Assembly (NCBI RefSeq): GCF_004123905.1
Contig: NZ_MZXW01000004.1
Span: forward strand, 62,001 to 126,000
Reading direction: 5' to 3'
Length of the DNA: 64,000 nucleotides
Source of the DNA: Bradyrhizobium betae
GTDB taxonomy: Bacteria; Pseudomonadota; Alphaproteobacteria; Rhizobiales; Xanthobacteraceae
Part shown: positions 24,867-32,430 of the stretch, piece by piece
Position numbering within the stretch: position 1 is the first letter of the stretch
Layout of the letters: each line of letters opens with the position of its first letter
Notes under the pieces: model-generated
Told to the model about the DNA's origin: nothing
The model's input: only the letters and a program-made list of their open reading frames with translations
Databases searched by the model: none
Program-made: the position numbers and the translations under genes

Positions 24867-26456
24867 CTAGCGCCTCCTGGTGCCGAAGACGGAGGAGAAA
24901 CGGGCCGCGCCGTGCGAGGGTGCGGCCGGCCGCGGTGAGGGCGGCGGCGGTGGCGGTGGCTCGTGCGGCGGTTCGCGGGTGACGGTCGGCGGAAGCCGGT
25001 CATAGCTGGTGCGCTGCTGGACCGGCGCGGTCGGCCGCGCGCGCGAAGAATCCGTCGGCGTCGGCGGGATCACGGCGCGGCTGCCGCCGCCATCCTTGCG
25101 CGAGGACGCCCGCTTGAACTCCTCGCGGAGCGGCCATTTTGCCTTTTCGGCTGCGACCTGCACGCACTCGATCAGTGCGGTGTTCTTGGCCTCGCGCCGG
25201 TGTGCCTTCATGTCGCCGTCGCGATAGGCGTTGAGGATCCGAAACTCCATCGGGTCCATGTTGATGAGGTGCGCCAGCTTGTCCATCTGGCATTCGATCG
25301 CGAAATCCATCGCGGTGACGCCGAAGCCGCGCATTGCTGTGGCCGGCGTGCGGTTGGTGAAGACGCAATAGACGTCACCATAGACATTGGGGATAGTGTA
25401 GGGCCCGGGCAAATGCGCGGCGCATTTTACGGCGGCGTAGCTGGATAGGCGCGTATAGGCGCCGCTGTCGAAATAGCATCGGATCTTGCGCGCGACGACG
25501 CGGCCGTCGCGCATCACGCCGTCCTTGATAAAGATGCGCTCGGCGCCGCGCGGCGGGCCGTATTGCATCTCCTCCTCGCGGCCGAACACGTAGCGCACGG
25601 GCCGCCCCGTCAGCATCGCGCCGAGGATCGCAAGCGGCTCGGTCAGCGTATCCACCTTGCCGCCAAAACCGCCGCCGACGGTACCGCCGATGAAGTGGAA
25701 GGTGTTGGAGGGCACGTCCAAAATCTTGGCGCAGGTGTCGACCGAGAAGAACAGCGCCTGCGTCGAGGTATAAACGACATAGCGACCGTTGGTATCAGGG
25801 GCCGCAATCGCGCCGTTGGTCTCGGTCGGCGCGTGCTCGATCGGCGACATCTGGTAGCGCTGCTCCAGCACGTGATCGGCGGTCGCGAGTGCTGCGTCGG
25901 CATCGCCGAAGCGCAGCTTCTGGTGATCGTAGGTCTCGTGATAGGTGAACGTGTTCTTCGGGTAGGTTTCGTTGACCACGGGCGCGCCCGGTTTCAGCGC
26001 ATCCTCGACGTCGAACACGGCAGGCAGCGGCTCGTAGTCGACCTTGACCTTGGCGACCGCCTCAAAGGCCTCGCGCTCGCTGTCGGCGACAACAGCGACG
26101 ATCGGTTCGCCCTTGTAGCGGACCTTGTCGACGGCCAGCGACGGCTCGTCGTCCTTGCCGAAATTGATCAGGCTGAGAAGGGTGTTGAGATTGACCGGCA
26201 CGTCAGTGCCACGAATGATCCGGCGCACACCGGCCGAGCGCTCGGCTTCGGCGGTATCGATGCGGCGAATCCTGGCATGGGCCTGCGTCGAGCGAACGAC
26301 CTTCAAATGCAGCATGCCCTGAAGCTTGTGGTCATTGAAATAGCTCGACGTGCCCGTGACGTGGCCGAGCATGTCCTGGCGCTGGGTGCCCTTGCCGATT
26401 TCCTTGAGGTTATCGTCGCGCTCGTCGGCGAAAATGTCCTTGCGTAGTTCCAGCAT
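24867..26456 (-). CDS. Xanthine-dehydrogenase-family Mo-binding subunit, N-terminal half (split gene)
   Basis: The 529-residue protein covers the fumarylacetoacetate-hydrolase-like N-domain and first cofactor domain of a molybdenum hydroxylase. Motifs are GKGTQRQDMLGHVTG, MSPIEHAPTETNG, GGTVGGGFGGKVDTLTEP, and TPATAMRGFGVTAMDFAIE. The active-site loop is of the AxRGFG type (xanthine dehydrogenase and aromatic hydroxylases), not the Cys-containing loop of form I carbon monoxide dehydrogenase. After about residue 440 a Pro/Arg-rich tail follows (for example EPPHEPPPPPPPSPRPA) and ends at a TAG. The partner half begins at the very next codon. The substrate is probably an N-heterocycle or aromatic, from family knowledge. 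Confidence 0.87.
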   Translation of the reverse strand: MLELRKDIFADERDDNLKEIGKGTQRQDMLGHVTGTSSYFNDHKLQGMLHLKVVRSTQAHARIRRIDTAEAERSAGVRRIIRGTDVPVNLNTLLSLINFGKDDEPSLAVDKVRYKGEPIVAVVADSEREAFEAVAKVKVDYEPLPAVFDVEDALKPGAPVVNETYPKNTFTYHETYDHQKLRFGDADAALATADHVLEQRYQMSPIEHAPTETNGAIAAPDTNGRYVVYTSTQALFFSVDTCAKILDVPSNTFHFIGGTVGGGFGGKVDTLTEPLAILGAMLTGRPVRYVFGREEEMQYGPPRGAERIFIKDGVMRDGRVVARKIRCYFDSGAYTRLSSYAAVKCAAHLPGPYTIPNVYGDVYCVFTNRTPATAMRGFGVTAMDFAIECQMDKLAHLINMDPMEFRILNAYRDGDMKAHRREAKNTALIECVQVAAEKAKWPLREEFKRASSRKDGGGSRAVIPPTPTDSSRARPTAPVQQRTSYDRLPPTVTREPPHEPPPPPPPSPRPAAPSHGAARFSSVFGTRRR

Positions 26457-26468
26457 GGTCGACTTCCC

Positions 26469-26945
26469 TTAAGCGCTGGCCCTGCCGCCGGCGGCGGCGA
26501 GGATGGCATTGATGATCGGCTCATAGCCGGTGCAGCGGCAGATGTTGCCGGAGATGGCCTCGATGACCTCGTCGCGAGTTGGCGATGGATTGCGGTCGAG
26601 CAGGGCCTTTGCGGCCATCAGCATGCCCGGCGTGCAATAGCCGCACTGGGCGGCAAAATTGTCAGCGAAGGCGCGCTGGAGCGGATGCAGGTTCGGGCCC
26701 TGCTTCATGCCGTCGAGCGTTTCGATGGAGCGACCGGCCACTGTCTCTGCCAGTGTCAGGCAGGAGAGGTGCAACTCGCCGTCGATCAGCACGCTGCAGG
26801 TGCCGCAGCCGCCCTGGCCGCAGCCGAATTTTGGCGTCATGTCGCCGATCAGCTCGCGCAGCGCCACCAGCAAATTGGTGCCACCGTCCACGAAGATCGC
26901 GACGTCGCGGCCGTTATGCCGAAATTGCAGAGGGATCTTGGACAT
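26469..26945 (-). CDS. (2Fe-2S)-binding small subunit of molybdenum hydroxylase (CoxS-like)
   Basis: This 158-residue protein has both iron-sulfur sites of the family. The plant-ferredoxin-type N-terminal cluster is in FGCGQGGCGTCSVLIDGELHLSC. The helical C-terminal cluster is in QCGYCTPGMLMAAKALL and GNICRCTGYEPII. It passes electrons from the molybdenum centre to the FAD subunit. It lies between the FAD subunit and the split large subunit, giving the order medium-small-large. The length matches the usual 150-170 residues. Confidence 0.93.
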   Translation of the reverse strand: MSKIPLQFRHNGRDVAIFVDGGTNLLVALRELIGDMTPKFGCGQGGCGTCSVLIDGELHLSCLTLAETVAGRSIETLDGMKQGPNLHPLQRAFADNFAAQCGYCTPGMLMAAKALLDRNPSPTRDEVIEAISGNICRCTGYEPIINAILAAAGGRASA

Positions 26946-26950
26946 GGGCT

Positions 26951-27769
26951 CTATTCCTGTCCCGACAGCAGACGGCGGAGATGCACGCCGACGATCTCGC
27001 GGCGATACCAGGCGCTGCCGAGCGCGTTGTCGCTTGGCGATGTTCCCTCGGTCGCTGCGGATGCAGCAGCCGCGATGGTCGCGGTGTCCAACGAGCGTCC
27101 CTCTAGTGCCCTCTCGGCGGCGCGGGCGCGAATCTGCGTCGGCGCCATCGAACCCAGTGCGATCCGCGCGCCCGCGATTCGGCCGCCCGAGATCGGCAGA
27201 TGTGCGGCAAGGGTGATGACCGAGCCGCCCTTCGGCTTGATACGGGCGATTTTGCGATAGCGGAACGCCTCGGTGCTCGCCGGCCGGGTGCAGGACACCG
27301 ATAGCACAAGCGTCCCGGCCTGCCGGTCGCGTGCCTGCAAAAACTCCTCGATCGGGATGTCGCGCGAGCCAAAGCCGCCTTGCATCGCCACGGTGGCATC
27401 GAGTGCCAGCAGTGCGACGGCGAAATCGCCGTAGGGGTTTGGCGCAAAGAGATTACCGCCGACAGTCCCCATGTTGCGCACGGCGGGACCGCCGATCGAG
27501 CGTGCCGGCGCATGCAGGAAGGCGAGGTCGCGTTCGGCGAGGACGCGGGCGAAGGTGACGCCGGCGCCGAGTGTGATGCGCGGGCCGGATGCGTCGATCC
27601 GAATCAGCGTCTGGTCCTGGGCGCGAACGACGGTCGAGATCGACACGTCGCCTTCATTCAGCGCTCGCATGACCAGCGTGCCGCCGCCGAGATAGCGCGC
27701 GCTGCGGTCGGAGGACAGCGCTCCGGCCGCCTCAGTGGCACTGCTGAAAGTCTTCACGGTTACGGCCAT
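26951..27769 (-). CDS. FAD-binding medium subunit of molybdenum hydroxylase (CoxM-like)
   Basis: The 272-residue protein has the PCMH-type FAD domain, with RYLGGGTLVMRAL and GGPAVRNMGTVGGNLFAPNPYGD as the two FAD pyrophosphate-binding stretches. A CO_deh_flav_C domain includes AFRYRKIARIKPKGGSVITLA. It oxidises the small subunit and reduces an external acceptor. The ATG at 27769 directly follows the TAG of the upstream SRPBCC gene. This is the same TAG-ATG adjacency seen at the split large subunit, so such stop-start junctions seem to be a habit of this operon. Confidence 0.92.
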   Translation of the reverse strand: MAVTVKTFSSATEAAGALSSDRSARYLGGGTLVMRALNEGDVSISTVVRAQDQTLIRIDASGPRITLGAGVTFARVLAERDLAFLHAPARSIGGPAVRNMGTVGGNLFAPNPYGDFAVALLALDATVAMQGGFGSRDIPIEEFLQARDRQAGTLVLSVSCTRPASTEAFRYRKIARIKPKGGSVITLAAHLPISGGRIAGARIALGSMAPTQIRARAAERALEGRSLDTATIAAAASAATEGTSPSDNALGSAWYRREIVGVHLRRLLSGQE

Positions 27770-28219
27770 CTAGGCGGCCTCCTTGAGATGCCGGCGGATT
27801 GCTTCGAACCCGGCCTGATAAATGTCTTCGGCGACCATGTGGGTGATGCGGTCGCGGTCCTCGGGCTTGGTCGTGAAGCGCGACTCCCAATGCCAGAACG
27901 TGCGGTCGCCGTCGGTAACCGGCAGCAGGCGGACATGGGCGACGTAATTGAACATCGGGATCGGGGTATCGAGCAGGCAATAGCTGAAGCTTTGTTCGAG
28001 GTCGGACAGCGCCAGCAATTGCTCGCGCAGCTCGGCACCGTCCTTGAGCTTGAAGCGCCTGATGCAGCCGATCTTGTCCGAAGAATGCGCACGCTCGATT
28101 GAAGAGGTCGCAACCGCCGGATGCCAGCGGTCGTGCCCGTTGAAATCGCGCAGCACCGACCACGCCGCGTCGGTCGGCGCGTCCAGGATAGTGCTTTTGA
28201 CGATATGCGGCACGGCCAT
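27770..28219 (-). CDS. SRPBCC family protein (CoxG-like), copy 1
   Basis: This 149-residue START/Bet v1-fold protein contains VKSTILDAPTDAAWSVLRDFNGHDRWHP at the N-terminus, DKIGCIRRFKLKDG in the central strands, and DGDRTFWHWESRFTTKPEDRD near the end. SRPBCC proteins bind hydrophobic ligands, and CoxG recruits carbon monoxide dehydrogenase to the membrane. The ATG at 28219 overlaps the TGA of the preceding SRPBCC gene (TGATG). It is a paralogue of that gene, sharing DKIGC and the VTDGD-T pattern. A role in membrane anchoring or substrate delivery for the hydroxylase is inferred. Confidence 0.82.
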   Translation of the reverse strand: MAVPHIVKSTILDAPTDAAWSVLRDFNGHDRWHPAVATSSIERAHSSDKIGCIRRFKLKDGAELREQLLALSDLEQSFSYCLLDTPIPMFNYVAHVRLLPVTDGDRTFWHWESRFTTKPEDRDRITHMVAEDIYQAGFEAIRRHLKEAA

Positions 28220-28656
28220 CAGCCTCCGAACACGCGCTTCAGCGCATCGAACCCGCCCTGGAACACGCCGCCGCCGATATTGCCGACAAGCTCCGTCTCG
28301 CGCTCCGGCGCGCAGTCGAACTCGGCGGTCCATTCCATGAAGGTCTGGTCACCGTCGGTGACGGGTGTCAGCCGCAACGTTGCGACATAATTCTCGACGC
28401 CCATCGGGGATTCCAGGATCGAATAGGTGCAGAACATGTCGTAGTCGGAGAGCCCCAAAAGCTTCTCGCGAATACGGTCGCCGTTGCGCAGCCGAAAGTC
28501 CCTGACACAGCCGATCTTGTCGGATGGCTCGCCGCCCTCGATGCGGCTTTCGGCGATCGCGGGGTGCCAGTTCGGCAGGCCGTTGAAGTCGCGCACCCGC
28601 GCCCAGACGCGGTCGTTGCGCGCATTGACGACGGTGGAGACGTAGACGCGGGGCAT
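28219..28656 (-). CDS. SRPBCC family protein (CoxG-like), copy 2
   Basis: The 145-residue protein has the START/Bet v1-like pattern NDRVWARVRDFNGLPNWHP, DKIGCVRDFRLRNGDRIREKLLGLSD and TPVTDGDQTFMEWTAEFDC. It resembles the downstream copy along its full length, so the two arose by duplication. It sits between the flotillin-like gene and copy 1. Two different SRPBCC proteins may form a heteromer that tethers the hydroxylase to a membrane microdomain organised by the flotillin, which is speculation from the gene order. Confidence 0.82.
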   Translation of the reverse strand: MPRVYVSTVVNARNDRVWARVRDFNGLPNWHPAIAESRIEGGEPSDKIGCVRDFRLRNGDRIREKLLGLSDYDMFCTYSILESPMGVENYVATLRLTPVTDGDQTFMEWTAEFDCAPERETELVGNIGGGVFQGGFDALKRVFGG

Positions 28657-28666
28657 CGGTCAGACC

Positions 28667-31567
28667 TCAGCTCTTCTTCCGCGGACCGCGCTCGGCCGGC
28701 GGTTCACCGCCGCCCTCAGCCGCCGGCGGGGACGCCGCCGGCCTGTCGCCACCGCCCTTGCGTGCGGACTCCTTGATGCCCTGCATGTCGCGGGCCTCGC
28801 GGATCAGGCCTGGCATCTTTGAAAGGCTCCCACCCTCGACGCCAATGTCCGCCAGGATCGAGTCGATCAGCGGCGCCTGTACGCGGTAGCGCAAGGCCGA
28901 GTCGATCACCTCGTCGGTGGCGCTGCGGCCGCCATTGCCACCATGGCCGTTGCCGTTGAGGCCGTCGACCTGGAGGATGCGGATGCCCTCGATCTTCTCC
29001 ATCGGCTTGACGCTCTCGCGCACGATGCCCTCGATGCGGTCGAGCAGCTTGCGGCGGAACAGCGAGTAGCGCGCCTGGTCGGTGAGCACGTTCTCGGCTT
29101 CGTTGAGCATGCGCTGCGCTTCGGCCTCCACGGCTGCGCGCACGCGCTCCGCCTCAGCGGCGATACGGATCTCCTCGGCCTGCTTCTCGGCCAGCAGCAC
29201 CTCGACCGTCTTGCGGCGTTTTGCAATTTCGCTCTCGCGGGCGGTAATGACGCGCTCAGTCGCTTCCGCTGCCCGCATCCGGGCCTCCTCAGCCATCGCC
29301 TTGGCTGCGGATTCTTCCAGCGACTTCTGGTGAATGGCGATGGCCTTCTCCATCAGGACCGTCTCGACCTCCTTCTCGCGGTTGACCTCGAGCTTGCGCA
29401 GCTCACGTTCACGGCCGACACGGGCTTCGTCCAGACCCCTGTCAGACGCGATGCGCGCGCGCTCGACCTCCTCGCGGGAGGCGATCTCGGCTTCCTGGAG
29501 CGACTGCACGCGGGCCACTTCGAGCTGCTCGATCGCGCGGCGGCGCTCGAGGCGAGCGGCTTCCAGCGCCTGTTCGCGCGAAACGTCGGTGGTTTCGACC
29601 TCCTTGCGGGCAACGATCTCGGCCTGCCGGACCTGACGGTCGGCATCGATCCGCTCGGACTTTTTAGCAGAGAGCGCGATGACGCGGTCCTCGTCGGCGA
29701 TCTCGATCGCCTTTTTCTGCTCGATATTGAGTACCTCGCGCTTCTTGGAGGAGTTGATCCGCTCGGCTTCGAGCGCGAGATCGACCGTAATGCGCTGGCG
29801 CTCGATGGCGTCGCGCCGCTTTAGTTCCGCGGCTTCCAGCACGCCGGTGCGTTCGATTTCGAGCGAGCGGGTGTGGCGCTCGGCCTCGATACGTTCGGCC
29901 GCGACCGCCTTTTCCTGGGCAATGCGGGCGGCCTCGATCGCCTCCCGGGAAGCGATGTCGGCTTCCTCGACGGCGCGGTTGCGGGCGATCTCCAGCGAGC
30001 GAACGCGCTCCTCTTGTGCGATGCGCGAAGCCTCGGTGGTCTCGCGAGCGGCGATGCCGGCGACTTCAAGGGTCTGGTTGCGCTCGATCTCGAGCTGACG
30101 CGTGTTCTGCTCGGCGGCGATACGCTCGGCTGAGAGCGTTCGCTCGCGCGCGATCCGGGCAGCTTCGACCGCGCGCTGCGCCTCGATCTCGGCTTCCTGG
30201 ATGGTGCGGACCTGCCGGATCTCCAGCGCGCGGGTGCGCTCATCGGAGGAGATGCGCTCGACATTGACGATCAAGGTCTGGGCGATGCGGGCTTTTTCGG
30301 TGGCCTCGCGGGCGGCGATCTCGGCTTCGTCGACGGCGCGGGTGCGCTCGATCTCGCGGCGGCGGGTCTCTTCTTCGTTGGCGATGCGGGCATCAGTGAC
30401 GACGCGGTCCTGCTGGATCCGCGCTTTCTCGATCGCTTCGCGGGCCGCGATCTCGGCTTCCTCGACGGTGCGCGTCCGCTCGATCTCGCGCTGGCGGACC
30501 TCGCGTTCGCTGGCGATCCGCGTCGTGTCGATCGAGCGCTGGTTGGCGATGCGGGTCTTCTCGATCTCCTCGCGCGCCAGCAGCTCCTTTTCCTCGATGG
30601 TGCGGGTGCGCTCGATCTCCTTCTGGCGGGTCTCACGCTCGGAGGCGATGCGGGCCTCGGCAATGGCCTGGTCATTGGCGATCCGCGCGCGTTCGATGGT
30701 TTCTCGCGCGGAAATCTGGGCCTGCTCGGCCTCGGTCTCGCGCAGGGCGCGTTCACGGGCGACCTCGGTGCGCTGGAGCGCGCGGCGCATCTCGATGTCG
30801 CGCTCCTGCTCCAGCCGGGCGGTCTCACTCTCGCGCTCGATTTCGAGCGCCTGCCGCTCGGCTTCCAGATTGCGGGTGCGGATCTTGATCATCGAGTCCT
30901 GCTCGATGTCGTTGCGCAGCTTGCGCCGGGCCTCGATGTCCTGCATCAGCTGGGTCAAGCCTTCAGCGTCGAAGCGGTTCGAGGGATTGAAGAATTCGAG
31001 GTCAGTCTGGTCGAGATCGGTGATGGCGACGGATTCCAGCTCGAGGCCGTTCTGGGCGAGGGCTTCGGCCGCATTGGTCTTGACGCGCACGACATAATCG
31101 CCGCGTCGCTCGTGCATCTCTTCCATAGTCATTTCGGAGGCGACGGAGCGGATTGCGGAGATGAACTTGCCGGCCAGCAGTGCATGAAGCTGTTCCGGCT
31201 CCATGGTGCGGCGGCCGAGGGTCGCCGCCGCAATCGAGACGGCCTCGCGGGTCGGCTGGACCCGGACATAGAAGTCGGCCTCGATATCGACACGCATGCG
31301 GTCGCGGGTGATGACGGCGTCCTGCCGTGACCGTACGATACCCATCGGTAGCACGTTCATGTTGACCGACGTGTAGTCGTGGATGAAGGGCAGCACGAAG
31401 GCGCCGCCATCGATCACTACGCGTTCGCCGAGGAAACCGGTCCGGACGAACGACACCTCCTTGGAGGAGCGGTGATAGAGCCAGTTGACGATGTAGACGC
31501 CAACCACGATCACGATAATGGCGACGATCAGCCAGAGGATGAGCTCGCCGACCAGGATCCCTGACAT
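28667..31567 (-). CDS. Giant flotillin/SPFH-domain protein with 11-residue-periodic coiled coil
   Basis: The 966-residue protein starts at ATG 31567 after a GAGGGAGGG site. An N-terminal membrane helix spans about residues 5-30 (ELILWLIVAIIVIVVGVYIV). An SPFH/band-7 domain follows at about 35-215 (SFVRTGFLGERVVIDGGAFV, VDIEADFYVRVQP), then a very long charged helix from 215 to about 830, and a Gly/Pro-rich tail. Conserved Ile residues ending each unit fall at 318, 362, 406, 450, 494, 527, 571 and 615, that is 44-residue steps with one 33-residue step, all multiples of 11. This is a hendecad pattern, which favours straight or right-handed coiled coils. Flotillins and YqiK are normally 450-700 residues. 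It may build a tall membrane-attached cage or raft for the neighbouring hydroxylase. Confidence 0.85.
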   Translation of the reverse strand: MSGILVGELILWLIVAIIVIVVGVYIVNWLYHRSSKEVSFVRTGFLGERVVIDGGAFVLPFIHDYTSVNMNVLPMGIVRSRQDAVITRDRMRVDIEADFYVRVQPTREAVSIAAATLGRRTMEPEQLHALLAGKFISAIRSVASEMTMEEMHERRGDYVVRVKTNAAEALAQNGLELESVAITDLDQTDLEFFNPSNRFDAEGLTQLMQDIEARRKLRNDIEQDSMIKIRTRNLEAERQALEIERESETARLEQERDIEMRRALQRTEVARERALRETEAEQAQISARETIERARIANDQAIAEARIASERETRQKEIERTRTIEEKELLAREEIEKTRIANQRSIDTTRIASEREVRQREIERTRTVEEAEIAAREAIEKARIQQDRVVTDARIANEEETRRREIERTRAVDEAEIAAREATEKARIAQTLIVNVERISSDERTRALEIRQVRTIQEAEIEAQRAVEAARIARERTLSAERIAAEQNTRQLEIERNQTLEVAGIAARETTEASRIAQEERVRSLEIARNRAVEEADIASREAIEAARIAQEKAVAAERIEAERHTRSLEIERTGVLEAAELKRRDAIERQRITVDLALEAERINSSKKREVLNIEQKKAIEIADEDRVIALSAKKSERIDADRQVRQAEIVARKEVETTDVSREQALEAARLERRRAIEQLEVARVQSLQEAEIASREEVERARIASDRGLDEARVGRERELRKLEVNREKEVETVLMEKAIAIHQKSLEESAAKAMAEEARMRAAEATERVITARESEIAKRRKTVEVLLAEKQAEEIRIAAEAERVRAAVEAEAQRMLNEAENVLTDQARYSLFRRKLLDRIEGIVRESVKPMEKIEGIRILQVDGLNGNGHGGNGGRSATDEVIDSALRYRVQAPLIDSILADIGVEGGSLSKMPGLIREARDMQGIKESARKGGGDRPAASPPAAEGGGEPPAERGPRKKS
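29384..30750 (-). repeat. Degenerate 132-bp (44-codon) tandem repeats inside the flotillin-like gene
   Basis: About ten diverged units encode the pattern ERTRxVEEAEIAAREAIEKARI and a similar second half. Each unit consists of four 11-residue blocks ending in Ile (AEI, ARI, ARI, REI). One unit has only three blocks (33 residues) and a late one has 36. The DNA is diverged between units, so this is an old, selected protein repeat and not a recent slippage product. Confidence 0.85.
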
Positions 31568-31593
31568 GTTTCCCTCCCTCAATCTGACGGGCG

Positions 31594-32427
31594 TTATCGC
31601 GCGCCGATCGCCTTGAATCTGCGGACCTGCTCCGTCAACGCCCGCTCCACCGGCAGCCGCTCCATCGAGGAGGCGCCGTAGAAGCCGTGGCAGTAACGGG
31701 TGTTCTTCATGATGAAATCGGCATCCGCGGGGTCCGCGATCGGGCCGCCATGGGCGAGTACCAGAATGTCGGGATTGACGCTGAGCGCGGCGGAGGCCCA
31801 GGTGTCGATGTGCGCCGGGCAGTCCTTGAGCTTGGGCGCGGTCTGCGCGCCGATCGTGCCGCCGGTGGTGAGCCCGAGATGGCAGACGATGATATCGGCG
31901 CCGGCGAGCGCCATCGCGGCGGCTTCCTTTTCGCTGAAGACGTAGGGCGTCGTCAGCAGATCCTTCTCGCGAGCCTTGGCGATCATGTCGATCTCCATCG
32001 CGTAGGACATGCCGGTCTCTTCGAGATTGGCGCGGAAGACGCCGTCGATCAGGCCGACGGTCGGAAAGTTCTGCACGCCGGCAAAGCCCAGTGCTTTCAG
32101 CTGCTCCAGGAACACGTCCATGTCGCGGAACGGGTCGGTGCCGTTGACGCCGGCAAGCACCGGCGTCTTGTGGACCACGGGCAGCACTTCACCGGCCATC
32201 TCCAGCACGATGGCGTTGGCGTCGCCGTACGGCATAAGACCCGCGAGCGAGCCGCGGCCGGCCATGCGGTAGCGGCCGGAATTGTAGATGACGATGAGAT
32301 CGACGCCGCCGGCTTCCTCGCACTTGGCCGACAGGCCGGTGCCGGCGCCGCCGCCGACGATCGGCTCGCCACGCTTCGCCATCTCGCAAAACCGCTTCAG
32401 AAGTGCAGCGCGTTCAAACCGGGCCAT
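31594..32427 (-). CDS. TIM-barrel 'phosphoenolpyruvate hydrolase-like' protein (Tm-1 C-terminal-type)
   Basis: This 277-residue protein shows [35 protein letters not shown] near the start and [49 protein letters not shown] and [19 protein letters not shown] along the barrel. It is the TIM-barrel module that accompanies UPF0261 proteins, and in plant Tm-1 the two modules form one chain. The catalysed reaction is unknown. Here it is directly downstream (4 bases) of a protein that carries the UPF0261 module, which supports a joint function. The ATG at 32427 is the only sensible start. Confidence 0.85.
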   Translation of the reverse strand: MARFERAALLKRFCEMAKRGEPIVGGGAGTGLSAKCEEAGGVDLIVIYNSGRYRMAGRGSLAGLMPYGDANAIVLEMAGEVLPVVHKTPVLAGVNGTDPFRDMDVFLEQLKALGFAGVQNFPTVGLIDGVFRANLEETGMSYAMEIDMIAKAREKDLLTTPYVFSEKEAAAMALAGADIIVCHLGLTTGGTIGAQTAPKLKDCPAHIDTWASAALSVNPDILVLAHGGPIADPADADFIMKNTRYCHGFYGASSMERLPVERALTEQVRRFKAIGAR

Positions 32428-32430
32428 CGG

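Noticed and set aside
23844..26456. Form I carbon monoxide dehydrogenase (coxMSL) identity for the molybdenum enzyme
   Set aside because: The active-site loop reads MRGFG, as in xanthine dehydrogenases, and lacks the Cys-containing loop of form I CoxL. Only the gene order and maturation proteins are cox-like.
29384..30750. Repetitive DNA as a CRISPR array or satellite
   Set aside because: The repeat period is 132 bases in an open reading frame, units are diverged, and there are no spacers. It is a protein coiled-coil repeat.
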